A stretch of 64,000 nucleotides of DNA, taken from assembly GCA_030017475.1 (NCBI GenBank), contig JASEIO010000001.1, positions 1 to 64,000 on the forward strand. The letters are read 5' to 3'. The translations under genes and the position numbers were made by a program. Under the pieces are notes generated by a model. The model worked only from the letters and a program-made list of their open reading frames with translations. It did not search any database and was not told where the DNA came from. The DNA comes from a bacterium. Lineage in GTDB: Bacteria > UBA9089 > JASEIO01. Below are positions 54,894 to 64,000 of this stretch, piece by piece (position 1 is the stretch's first letter; each line of letters starts with the position of its first letter).

Positions 54894-54922
54894 TTGACAT
54901 TCGAGACCTTATAATATATTAT
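54894..54922 (+). promoter_or_regulatory. Sigma-70 promoter of leuC, nearly leaderless
   Basis: TTGACA (54894-54899), 17 bp, TATTAT (54917-54922). The leuC ATG is at 54934, so the leader would be only about 5 nt, and there is no purine-rich ribosome site. Confidence 0.5.
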
Positions 54923-54933
54923 TTTTAGTTGAA

Positions 54934-56183
54934 ATGCCAAAGACTATTTCTGAGAAGATCTTAAGTAATCATTGCAGTAAATCGGTCTATGCAGGAGATA
55001 TCGCTATATGTAATATAGATTTTGCCTTTGCCCAGGATGGCACTTCTCCTTTAGCCATCCGAGCCTTTAAGAAGATGGGAGGGAAGAGTGTATTCGATAG
55101 AGAAAAGGTTGCCTTTGTTATTGATCATTCTTCTCCTTCACCCAATGAGGCAATTTCTGCCTTACATAGGTTGATGCGAAAATTTGCTGACTTGCATGAG
55201 ATAAAGGTTTATGATATTGGAAGCGGTGTATGTCATCAAGTAATTCCTGAGGGAGGACATGTATTTCCAGGTAGTTTAGTAATAGGGGCTGATTCTCATA
55301 CCTGTACGTACGGGGCGATAAATGCATTTTCCACTGGTGTTGGTTCAACAGATCTGGCCGCAGCCTTTGTCTCAGGGAAACTTTGGTTTAAGGTACCAGA
55401 GACAATAAAGATTGAAATAGTGGGTAGATTACCTTATGGGGTATATGCTAAGGATTTAATTTTACATATAATAGGTGACTTAGGAGCAAATGGTGCCAAT
55501 TATAAAGCGGTGGAGTTTACAGGTTCTGTAGTAGAGGATTTGAGCGTTGATGCCAGATTCACAATCGCCAATATGGTTACGGAGGCTGGAGCAAAGGTAG
55601 GGATCTTTACGGTTGATGATAAAACGAGGGAATGGCTTCGGAAATATTACAGGAAACCAATTAATCCTGTTTTACCTGATCCGGATGCAAATTATGTGGA
55701 TATAAAAAGGTATGATGTTTCATCCCTCCAACCACAGATAGCCTCTCCCCATGCAGTAGATAATGTATGTAGGGTTTCTGATCTCTCTTCAGTTAAGATC
55801 AATCAGGCGTTTTTAGGAACATGTACAAATGGAAGATTGGAAGATTTACGGATAGGGGCTTCTATACTTAAAGGAAGACGCGTCCATCCACAAGTTAGAT
55901 TAATCATTGCTCCTGCTTCTCGCCTGATTTATCTCGAAGCAATAAAGGAGGGAATATTACAGGTATTAGTTGAAGCTGGGGGAGTTGTGGTTACTCCTGG
56001 ATGTGGGTGTTGTGTTGGTACCCATAATGGAATACCATCTGATTTTGAGCGAGTAATATCAACATCTAATCGCAATTTTCAAGGCAGGATGGGAAATAGG
56101 CGAGCCTTTATTTACTTAGCCAGTCCAGCAACAGTCGCCGCTTCGAGTATAACTGGAAAGATAACTGATCCACGAGAATTTCT

Positions 56184-56187
<4 letters not shown>
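54934..56187 (+). CDS. leuC: 3-isopropylmalate/homoaconitate dehydratase large subunit (LeuC family)
   Basis: 417 residues, the short archaeal/HacA-like form. The 4Fe-4S ligands are Cys297 (GTCTNGR) plus Cys357 and Cys360 in PGCGCCVGTHNG. The usual CGPC has become CGCC, adding an extra Cys359. VIGADSHTCTYGAINAFSTG is the substrate-loop signature. It isomerises 2- to 3-isopropylmalate with LeuD, or acts on a homologous substrate; no other leucine genes are nearby, so substrate is uncertain. It overlaps leuD by 4 nt. Confidence 0.88.
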
Positions 56188-57968
<1,781 letters not shown>

Positions 57969-57970
<2 letters not shown>

Positions 57971-58041
57971 GCCGTTAGCTCAGTTGGTAGAGCACCGGCC
58001 TTTTAAGCCGGGTGTCGCTGGTTCGATTCCAGCACGGCTCA
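57969..58041 (+). tRNA. tRNA-Lys (anticodon TTT)
   Basis: Cloverleaf: acceptor GAGCCGT/ACGGCTC, D arm GCTC...GAGC, anticodon stem CCGGC/GCCGG with loop CTTTTAA, T arm GCTGG-TTCGATT-CCAGC, discriminator A. No encoded CCA. The first two bases overlap the purA stop codon. Confidence 0.96.
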
Positions 58042-58103
58042 TAACCCTTTATGGCTAGAAACCTCCATTGAAATCTTCCTGTTTCCAACAAAGAAAGAGG
58101 ACA

Positions 58104-58177
58104 GCCCACATAGCTCAGAAGGTCAGAGTGCATCCTTGGTAAGGATGAGGTCACCGGTTCGATTCCGGTTGTGGGCT
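58104..58177 (+). tRNA. tRNA-Thr (anticodon GGT)
   Basis: Acceptor GCCCACA/TGTGGGC, anticodon stem CATCC/GGATG with loop TTGGTAA, T arm ACCGG-TTCGATT-CCGGT, discriminator T. No encoded CCA. It ends 8 bp before the PASTA gene. Confidence 0.95.
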
Positions 58178-58185
58178 TTAAAGAT

Positions 58186-58938
58186 ATGGAAAAAATAAAG
58201 AAGGTTTTTTCTATAATAAAGGTGGTGAGTTTATTAGGATTCTTTATTGCTATTGGTGCCATAACTTCGGTTTTTACTATTATCTTTTTTGCCCCTTCCC
58301 GGCAGGAGGTGATTGTGCCAAATGTAATAGGGAAGGATTTTGCTTCGGCCTTTGAGATCTTATCCACCAATAAGCTGGATATTAAAAAGGTTTCAGAATA
58401 TCATGACACCATTCCCAAAGATTTTGTTATTTCGCAAACTCCATCCCCTGGGAAAAAGATTAAAGAAGGAAGAAGGATATGGCTTGTGGTAAGTTCTGGG
58501 AGGGAGGTTTTTGAAATGCCTGACTTACGAAATTGCACTGTTCGTGAGGCACAAGAAAGGCTTTATAGAATTTCTAAAGGTTTAAGGATTGTGACCACTT
58601 CTTTTGTTCATACAAACTTTCCAAAGGGCTGTATTATTGCTCAGGCCCCTTTGCCTTTCTCAAAGATAGAAAAAGGAGATGTGATTTCTGTTCTTGTAAG
58701 TCATGGCCCTCATCCCAAATCCTTTCTTATGCCAGAATTTATTGGGATGAACTGGCAATATGTAAATAGGGAAATCGAGAGATTAGGATTGATTATAGAG
58801 GATGTGGTAGAGAAGGTAGATTATAATGTAGAAGAAGGGATAGTCTTAGAACAAAATCCACCTTTCGGGTTTAAGGTGAGGAAAGGGGATTATGTTAATT
58901 TGGTTATTAGTAAACATGAAGAGAAATTAGATGATTAA
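58186..58938 (+). CDS. Membrane-anchored PASTA-domain protein
   Basis: 250 residues from the ATG after the tRNA. One membrane helix (about 15-38, GFFIAIGAITSVFTIIFF), then three PASTA domains (VIVPNVIGKDFASAFEIL, EMPDLRNCTVREAQERLY, LMPEFIGMNWQYVNREIE). PASTA domains bind muropeptides or peptidoglycan outside the cell. No kinase or transpeptidase domain is present. The gene precedes rpe (8-nt overlap), where prkC-type kinases often sit in Bacillota. Possibly a wall-sensing or anchoring protein. Confidence 0.85.
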   Translation: MEKIKKVFSIIKVVSLLGFFIAIGAITSVFTIIFFAPSRQEVIVPNVIGKDFASAFEILSTNKLDIKKVSEYHDTIPKDFVISQTPSPGKKIKEGRRIWLVVSSGREVFEMPDLRNCTVREAQERLYRISKGLRIVTTSFVHTNFPKGCIIAQAPLPFSKIEKGDVISVLVSHGPHPKSFLMPEFIGMNWQYVNREIERLGLIIEDVVEKVDYNVEEGIVLEQNPPFGFKVRKGDYVNLVISKHEEKLDD

Positions 58939-59572
58939 GATTTCGCCATCGATTCTTTCAGGGGATCTTAGTGATTTATCACGAGAAATAAAAAGGATTG
59001 AGCATGCAGATGTAGATCTTGTCCATCTTGATATTATGGATGGTCATTTTGTGCCTAATTTTACCTTTGGCCCAATGGTTGTAAAGACACTAAGAGATAA
59101 AACAGATTTAGTCTTCGATGTACATCTTATGATTGAAAAACCAGAGAGGTTTATTACACAGTTTATTAAAGCAGGGGCAGATATCTTGACATTTCATGTA
59201 GAGGCAGTTTCGGAGTTAAAGCCCGCCATCTTCCTTATCAAGGATCAAGGAAAGAAGGCAGGAGTGGCATTACGTCCAGCAACCCCTCTTCAGAGCATAG
59301 AGTCTATCTTGGGATGGGTCGATTTAGTTTTGATAATGTCTGTCAATCCTGGAATAGGTGGACAGAGGTTTATGGAAGATGTTATCCCCAAAATTAAGGA
59401 GTTAAGAAGTCGTTTTTCTTTGGATATCGAAGTTGATGGAGGGGTAAAACCAGATAATATAAGAGAGGTTGTCCGGGCTGGAGCAAATATTCTTGTAGCA
59501 GGTTCATTTGTATTTGAATATAAAGACCTATCCATACCTATTAAGATACTTAGGGAGAAGGCTGAGGGATAG
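58931..59572 (+). CDS. rpe: Ribulose-phosphate 3-epimerase
   Basis: 213 residues. ISPSILSGDLSDL, DIMDGHFVPNFTFGP, DVHLMIEKPE, MSVNPGIGGQRFMEDVIPKI and DGGVKPDNIREVVRAGANIL give all metal and phosphate ligands. Interconverts ribulose-5-P and xylulose-5-P. Overlaps the PASTA gene; argC follows after 2 bp. Confidence 0.97.
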   Translation: MIKISPSILSGDLSDLSREIKRIEHADVDLVHLDIMDGHFVPNFTFGPMVVKTLRDKTDLVFDVHLMIEKPERFITQFIKAGADILTFHVEAVSELKPAIFLIKDQGKKAGVALRPATPLQSIESILGWVDLVLIMSVNPGIGGQRFMEDVIPKIKELRSRFSLDIEVDGGVKPDNIREVVRAGANILVAGSFVFEYKDLSIPIKILREKAEG

Positions 59573-59574
59573 AG

Positions 59575-60588
59575 ATGATTAAAGTGGCTATAGTTGGTGC
59601 TACTGGATATTCAGGGAGAGAGTTGATAAAGATACTTATAAGACATCCTGAGGTGGAAATAGTTTGGTTATCTGGAAAGGTAGAAAAGGTAACACCCATA
59701 TCAACTATCTTCCCAGAATTAAAGGGAAGGATTGAATTAGATTGTTACGATTTTGTCTTTGATAATAAAACCGCTGGATCAGCTGATTTGATATTTTTAG
59801 CTGTTCCCCATAGGGTTTCTATGGATATTGCACCGAGGTTCCTCTCCTTGGGAAAGAAGATTATTGATTTATCCGCTGATTTTAGACTAAATGACCCACT
59901 CTTGTATAAAAAGTGGTATGGGGTGGAGCATAAGAGCGCAAGGTTACTCTCGGAGGCTGTTTATGGACTGCCTGAGATCTATCGTTCTCAAATCCGAGGT
60001 GCTTCATTAATTGCAAATCCAGGGTGCTATCCAACGTCTGTTATCTTAGGGTTAGCACCTTTATTGAACCCCGGATTTGTGGAGTTAAACAGTATCATTG
60101 TAGATGCAAAGACTGGAATTTCTGGAGCAGGAAGGGTTCCGCAGATTTTCACCCATTATTCTGAAAGGAATGAAAGTATTAAGGGCTACAAGATACTTTC
60201 TCATCAACATACCCCAGAGATTGAGCAGGAGCTTACAAAACTTGCTAAAAGAAGGGTAAGCATTACCTTTGTTCCTCATCTTGTACCTATGGATAGAGGG
60301 ATTTTATCTACTATCTATCTAACTTTAAAAAGATGTACTCGAGAGAAGGATATCTTAGAGATGTATAAAGATTTTTATGATAAAGAACCATTTATTCGCA
60401 TTCAAGATCAGGCGCCAGACACAAAGGATGTTTTAAATACAAATTTCTGTGATATATTTTTAATTGCAAAAAAGAGGCAGATAGTGATATTTTCTGTGAT
60501 TGATAATCTATGGAAGGGGGCATCTTCCCAAGCTATACAAAATATGAACATAATGTTTGGCTTTGAAGAAGGGACGGGATTGAGATGA
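59575..60588 (+). CDS. argC: N-acetyl-gamma-glutamyl-phosphate reductase
   Basis: 337 residues. NADP motif VGATGYSGRELIKIL; catalytic Cys151 in NPGCYPTS; HQHTPEIEQEL; FVPHLVPMDRGILSTIY. Third step of arginine synthesis. ATGA overlap with argJ, so the pair is coupled. Confidence 0.97.
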   Translation: MIKVAIVGATGYSGRELIKILIRHPEVEIVWLSGKVEKVTPISTIFPELKGRIELDCYDFVFDNKTAGSADLIFLAVPHRVSMDIAPRFLSLGKKIIDLSADFRLNDPLLYKKWYGVEHKSARLLSEAVYGLPEIYRSQIRGASLIANPGCYPTSVILGLAPLLNPGFVELNSIIVDAKTGISGAGRVPQIFTHYSERNESIKGYKILSHQHTPEIEQELTKLAKRRVSITFVPHLVPMDRGILSTIYLTLKRCTREKDILEMYKDFYDKEPFIRIQDQAPDTKDVLNTNFCDIFLIAKKRQIVIFSVIDNLWKGASSQAIQNMNIMFGFEEGTGLR

Positions 60589-61766
60589 TTGAAGAGATCC
60601 AAGGGGGAGGAATAACCTCTGTTCCTGGAATTAAGGCGAGTGGTGTTCATTGTGGAATAAAGAAGGAGGGATTAGATTTGGCACTTATTTATTCATCAAC
60701 ACCTTCTCATTTTGCCTGTATGTATACTACAAATAGAATAAAGGGTGCTCACATTTTGGTAAATAAAAGAAGAAAGGGGAAGATTCAAGCTGTGGTTATA
60801 AATTCAGGAAATGCTAATTGTTGTACAGGTAGAAGAGGAATCGATGATGCAGAGAGAATGGCTGTCCTTACTGCTGAAAGATTAAATATTTCCCCATCCG
60901 CAGTTTTAGTTGCTTCAACTGGTATAATTGGTGTTCCTTTGCCAATGGATAAGATCGAGCGAGGGATAGATGAGGCTGTGAAGAAACTAAGTGAAGAAGG
61001 TGGTATAAGAGCCTCCCAAGCTATCTTGACTACTGACACAAGACCTAAGCAATTTGCTATAAGGTATAGCATGAATGGAGAGAGATTGGTGATAGGTGGG
61101 ATAGCTAAAGGTGCAGGTATGATTCATCCACGACTTGGTACTATGTTAGCCTTTATAGCTACTAATGCTGCAATTAGCTCACAGTCCTTAAGAATTTACT
61201 TGAAAAAATCAGTGGATAATTCTTTTAATCTAATTACTGTGGATGGGGATACTAGTCCTAATGACCTTGTAGTTTTATTAGCTAATGGGAATCTAAAGAT
61301 GGGGCAAGATATACCCTATCATAAAAAATTTCAAGAGGCCTTAGACTACGTAACCCATCACTTAGCTAAAATGATCGTTGAAGATGGAGAAGGTGCAACT
61401 AAGCTAATAGTTATTCATGTAAAAGGAGCAAGAAGTATGTCGGATGCGAAAAGGGTTGCCTTTTCCATTGGGAAATCAAATCTGGTTAAGAGTGCCATTT
61501 ATGGATGCAGTCCTAATTGGGGGAGGATTATTACTGCTTCGGGCGGAGCAGGGGTAAATATTAAGCAAGATAAGATAGATATATACCTTGGTGGGGAAAT
61601 GGTTTGTAAAGACGGTTGCATGGTAAATTTCGACTTGGTAAAGGTAAGGGAGATTCTACAGAAAAAAGAGGTTTTATTAACTGTTGATTTAAAATTGGGT
61701 AGTTCAGAGGCTCGGGTTTTAACCCCTGATCTTTCCCCTGAGTATGTGAAGATTAATGCCCCATAA
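60585..61766 (+). CDS. argJ: Glutamate N-acetyltransferase / amino-acid acetyltransferase ArgJ
   Basis: 393 residues. The self-cleavage site is before Thr186 in GMIHPRLGTMLAFIATNA (most family members have ATML; here GTML). NSGNANCCTGRRGIDDAERM and GCSPNWGRIITASGGAGV are family motifs. It recycles acetyl groups from acetylornithine. Whether it also uses acetyl-CoA cannot be told from sequence alone. Confidence 0.95.
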   Translation: MIEEIQGGGITSVPGIKASGVHCGIKKEGLDLALIYSSTPSHFACMYTTNRIKGAHILVNKRRKGKIQAVVINSGNANCCTGRRGIDDAERMAVLTAERLNISPSAVLVASTGIIGVPLPMDKIERGIDEAVKKLSEEGGIRASQAILTTDTRPKQFAIRYSMNGERLVIGGIAKGAGMIHPRLGTMLAFIATNAAISSQSLRIYLKKSVDNSFNLITVDGDTSPNDLVVLLANGNLKMGQDIPYHKKFQEALDYVTHHLAKMIVEDGEGATKLIVIHVKGARSMSDAKRVAFSIGKSNLVKSAIYGCSPNWGRIITASGGAGVNIKQDKIDIYLGGEMVCKDGCMVNFDLVKVREILQKKEVLLTVDLKLGSSEARVLTPDLSPEYVKINAP

Positions 61767-61792
61767 GTAGTTATAGATGAAGAGATGTTTTG

Positions 61793-62905
61793 ATGTCAGG
61801 TGGAGGATTGACAAGTAAAAAGGAAATGGGATCGGTTATCGAGGCTATTAAATGGGTTAATGGAAGGTTAGAAATTTTGGATCAGACAAGATTGCCTTTT
61901 CAATTTACTAATTTAGTCTGTCAGACTCCAGAGGAGGTTAGAGAGGCAATCAGAAAGCTTCGGGTAAGGGGGGCACCTTTAATAGGAATTGTTGGAGCAT
62001 ATGGGGTGGTTTTAGGGATTCAAAATTCTGAAAGCTCTAATTATATAGAGTTTAAAAATGAGCTTGATACTGTGATTAATCTATTAAAAGACTCTCGTCC
62101 TACAGCTCAAAATCTTTTCTGGGCTCTAAATAGGATGCAGAGGTGTTGTGAAAGAAATAGGAATAAGGAGATTTCTGTTTTGAAGGAATTGCTAAAAAAG
62201 GAGGCAGTGAAGATTCATCAAGATGATAAAAAAAGGTGTTTAAGGATAGGTGAGAATGGCGCCCAATTAATTCGAGAAGGAGATACAATTCTTACCCATT
62301 GTAATGCTGGGGCTTTGGCTACTGGCGGTATCGGGACAGCTTTAGGTGTTATTTATACTGCAAATAGAGAAGGAAAGGGAATAAAGGTTTTTGTAGACGA
62401 AACCCGTCCCTTATTACAAGGAGCTCGATTAACTGCCTGGGAACTTAAGCATGCAGGTATTCCAGTTACATTGATTTGTGACAATATGGTAGGATGGGTT
62501 ATGAAAAAGGGTTTAATAGATTGTTGTATTGTAGGAGCCGATAGGATTGCGTCAAATGGCGATACAGCTAATAAAATTGGCACTTATAATATTTCAGTAT
62601 TGGCTTGCCATCACAAGATTCCATTTTATATAGCAGCTCCAATATCAACCTTTGACTTAAATCTAAAAGATGGATCGGAAATTCCTATTGAAGAGAGAGG
62701 GGAGGAAGAGGTAATCAATTGGCATGGAAAGAGGATTGCTCCAAAAGATATAGATGTGTATACACCTGCATTTGACGTAACCCCAGGAGAATATATAACA
62801 GCAATAATTACTGAACATGGCATTATTTATCCACCTTATAAAGAAAACCTTAAAGTAATTGCTAATAAAATTGGTGAGAATTCACAGATAAACATAGATA
62901 AATGA
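61793..62905 (+). CDS. mtnA: S-methyl-5-thioribose-1-phosphate isomerase
   Basis: 370 residues from the ATG at 61793; a second in-frame ATG at 61826 begins nearer the family start (IEAIKWVNGRLEILDQTRLP). RVRGAPLIGIVGAYG, THCNAGALATGGIGTALG (catalytic Cys) and VGADRIASNGDTANKIGTY (catalytic Asp). Converts MTR-1-P to MTRu-1-P in methionine salvage, with MtnP next door. eIF2B-type paralogues share the fold, but the motifs fit MtnA. Confidence 0.93.
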   Translation: MSGGGLTSKKEMGSVIEAIKWVNGRLEILDQTRLPFQFTNLVCQTPEEVREAIRKLRVRGAPLIGIVGAYGVVLGIQNSESSNYIEFKNELDTVINLLKDSRPTAQNLFWALNRMQRCCERNRNKEISVLKELLKKEAVKIHQDDKKRCLRIGENGAQLIREGDTILTHCNAGALATGGIGTALGVIYTANREGKGIKVFVDETRPLLQGARLTAWELKHAGIPVTLICDNMVGWVMKKGLIDCCIVGADRIASNGDTANKIGTYNISVLACHHKIPFYIAAPISTFDLNLKDGSEIPIEERGEEEVINWHGKRIAPKDIDVYTPAFDVTPGEYITAIITEHGIIYPPYKENLKVIANKIGENSQINIDK

Positions 62906-62969
62906 AAAAGAGATACCAATGAGATTTTGCCTTAAAGATCTTATTTATGGTAGTGGAGGTTAGAAATCC

Positions 62970-63836
62970 ATGGATGAGGTAAAGATAGGGATTATCGGTG
63001 GGAGTGGATTATATAAAATGGAAGGTTTGAAGGAGATTAAGCTACTCAAAGTATCTACACCTTTTGGTTCGCCTTCGGATGAGATAGTTATTGGAGAGAT
63101 AGAAGGAGAAAGGATTGCTTTTTTACCAAGACATGGAAGAGGTCATCGGGTGCTCCCAGGAGAAGTAAACTCCCTTGCTAATATATATGCCTTAAAAAGT
63201 TTAGGTGTTGAAAGAATAATTGGAGTATCAGCTGTTGGGAGTTTAAAAGGGGAATTACGGCCTTTAGATATAGTTATTCCTGATCAACTGTTTGATCATA
63301 CAAAAGGCAGACCTCATACCTTTTTTGGGAATGGAATAGTTGTCCATATTGAATTTGCTGATCCTTACTGCCCTGATTTAAATAAATTTTTGATAGAAAT
63401 ATGTATAACTTTAGGTTATAGAGTACATTCTAAAGGGGTATATGTTTGCATTGAAGGTCCACAGTTCTCTACCCGCGCAGAATCGCAAGTATTTAGAAGA
63501 CTTGGAATGGATATAATTGGGATGACTAACATGCCAGAGGCAAAGCTTGCTCGAGAGGCAGAAATTTGTTATTCCACAATCGCTATAGTTACAGACTATG
63601 ACGTTTGGCATGCTAAATCAAGTGATGTAACAGTAGATTTGGTAATTAAAAATTTATTGGAGGGTGTTAAAAAGGCGAAAGAGATAATAAAGATGCTTGT
63701 TCCACTTGTTCGAAATAAAAAAAGGGAGTGTAAATGTGCTACCGCTTTGAAAGATGCTATAATTACGAATCCTAAACTAATTTCTGAGGAGAGAAAGAGG
63801 CAACTTAATTTGATAATTGGAAGATACATTAAATAA
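62970..63836 (+). CDS. mtnP: S-methyl-5'-thioadenosine phosphorylase
   Basis: 288 residues. GIIGGSGLYKMEGLKEIK, FLPRHGRGHRVLPGEVNSLA, GVSAVGSLKGELRPLDIVIP, EGPQFSTRAESQVFRRLGMD and GMTNMPEAKLAREAEICYST define the family. It releases adenine and MTR-1-P, which MtnA then uses. 64-bp gap after mtnA. Confidence 0.95.
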   Translation: MDEVKIGIIGGSGLYKMEGLKEIKLLKVSTPFGSPSDEIVIGEIEGERIAFLPRHGRGHRVLPGEVNSLANIYALKSLGVERIIGVSAVGSLKGELRPLDIVIPDQLFDHTKGRPHTFFGNGIVVHIEFADPYCPDLNKFLIEICITLGYRVHSKGVYVCIEGPQFSTRAESQVFRRLGMDIIGMTNMPEAKLAREAEICYSTIAIVTDYDVWHAKSSDVTVDLVIKNLLEGVKKAKEIIKMLVPLVRNKKRECKCATALKDAIITNPKLISEERKRQLNLIIGRYIK

Positions 63837-63837
63837 T

Positions 63838-63873
63838 CCTTTTCTTTTAAAAAAGAAAAAGCGACACAAAAAG
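63838..63873 (+). repeat. AT-rich dyad plus dispersed 25-nt word
   Basis: CTTTTCTTTT-AA-AAAAGAAAAAG forms a dyad right after the mtnP stop, then CGACACAAAAAGAA. A near-identical word (AAAAGAAAAAGTGGCACAAA) occurs at 2474-2500. It might act as a weak terminator. Confidence 0.35.
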
Positions 63874-63888
63874 AACACTGGCCAGAAG

Positions 63889-64000
63889 ATGTTGATTCGA
63901 GAAAGGTTTGAGCAATTTGAGAAAGAGACCTTGTCTCCCTTTGCCACTTTATCCTCTCGCTCGAAAGGAAGAAGATACGAGGAGGAAGAGTGTATTATTA
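63889..64000 (+). CDS. dgt: dGTPase-like HD-domain protein, N-terminus only
   Basis: 37 codons before the window ends. LIRERFEQFEKETLSPFATL then SSRSKGRRYEEEECII matches the N-terminus of dGTPase-like triphosphohydrolases (RE...LSPYA..S..S.GR...EE). The HD motif lies outside the window. No strong ribosome site is seen (AGAAG). Confidence 0.6.
   Translation, partial: MLIRERFEQFEKETLSPFATLSSRSKGRRYEEEECII

Noticed and set aside
58042-58103. An additional tRNA between tRNA-Lys and tRNA-Thr
   Set aside because: The 62-bp spacer has no cloverleaf or T-arm consensus.

Overview
The window is an AT-rich bacterial chromosome segment dominated by one flagellar supercluster. The order dprA-topA-xerC-hslV-hslU-flgB-flgC-fliE-fliF-fliG-fliH-fliI-fliJ-(lytic transglycosylase)-motE-like-fliK-flgD-flgE-flbD-motA-motB-fliL-fliM-fliY-fliO-(maf)-fliP-fliQ-fliR-flhB-flhA-flhF-flhG-fliA resembles the fla/che operon of Bacillota. 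The hook proteins, the intergenic architecture and the mixed housekeeping neighbours do not match a familiar genus. I read it as a flagellated bacterium from a deep, poorly sampled lineage and do not assign a phylum. No transposase, CRISPR array or prophage is visible.

Layout. 1-9.1 kb holds two giant hook-protein (FlgE-like) genes on the minus strand (A, cut by the window edge; B, 1536 aa). Each is preceded by about 0.8-0.9 kb of gene-free DNA packed with inverted repeats. 9.2-16.7 kb holds a small HTH gene, a TPR lipoprotein, dprA, topA, a XerC-type recombinase and hslVU. 16.75-46.1 kb is the flagellar operon, with a third giant FlgE (C, 1488 aa) in the normal flgD-flgE-flbD position. 46.1-48.7 kb holds FapA/DUF342 and SwrB-like accessory genes. 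48.7-52.3 kb holds coaD, tig, clpP and clpX. 52.5-63.8 kb holds serA, leuCD, purA, tRNA-Lys, tRNA-Thr, a PASTA protein, rpe, argC, argJ, mtnA and mtnP. The window ends in the first codons of a dGTPase-like gene.

Most striking content. (1) The FlgE-like proteins keep normal hook ends but carry a central block of roughly 570-645 residues of short G-x-V/I-x-G repeats, which looks like a bactofilin-type beta-helix. (2) Genes A and B each have a near-perfect sigma-28 promoter (TAAG-N15-GCCGATAW) far upstream, giving leaders of about 0.8-0.9 kb. Inside each leader, on the opposite strand, a matching TTGACA-N17 sigma-70 promoter would fire a small structured antisense RNA. The leaders hold repeated three-stem elements whose stems show compensatory base changes, and the same element precedes gene C in the other orientation. 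This looks like an undescribed RNA-based control module for alternative hook subunits. (3) sigma-28-type promoters also precede flgB and flgD, while fliA (sigma-28) ends the same gene run. (4) FliM lacks the N-terminal CheY-P-binding motif; only FliY carries it.

How it works together. FlhAB and FliPQR form the export gate. FliHIJ power and feed it. FliE, FlgB and FlgC build the rod base on FliF. FlgD caps and FlgE C builds the hook, with a short FliK as ruler or switch. MotAB, FliG, FliM and FliY rotate and switch. FlhF and FlhG set number and place. FliA turns on late genes, apparently including the extra giant hook proteins A and B. All assignments come from reading the sequence; no database search was run.
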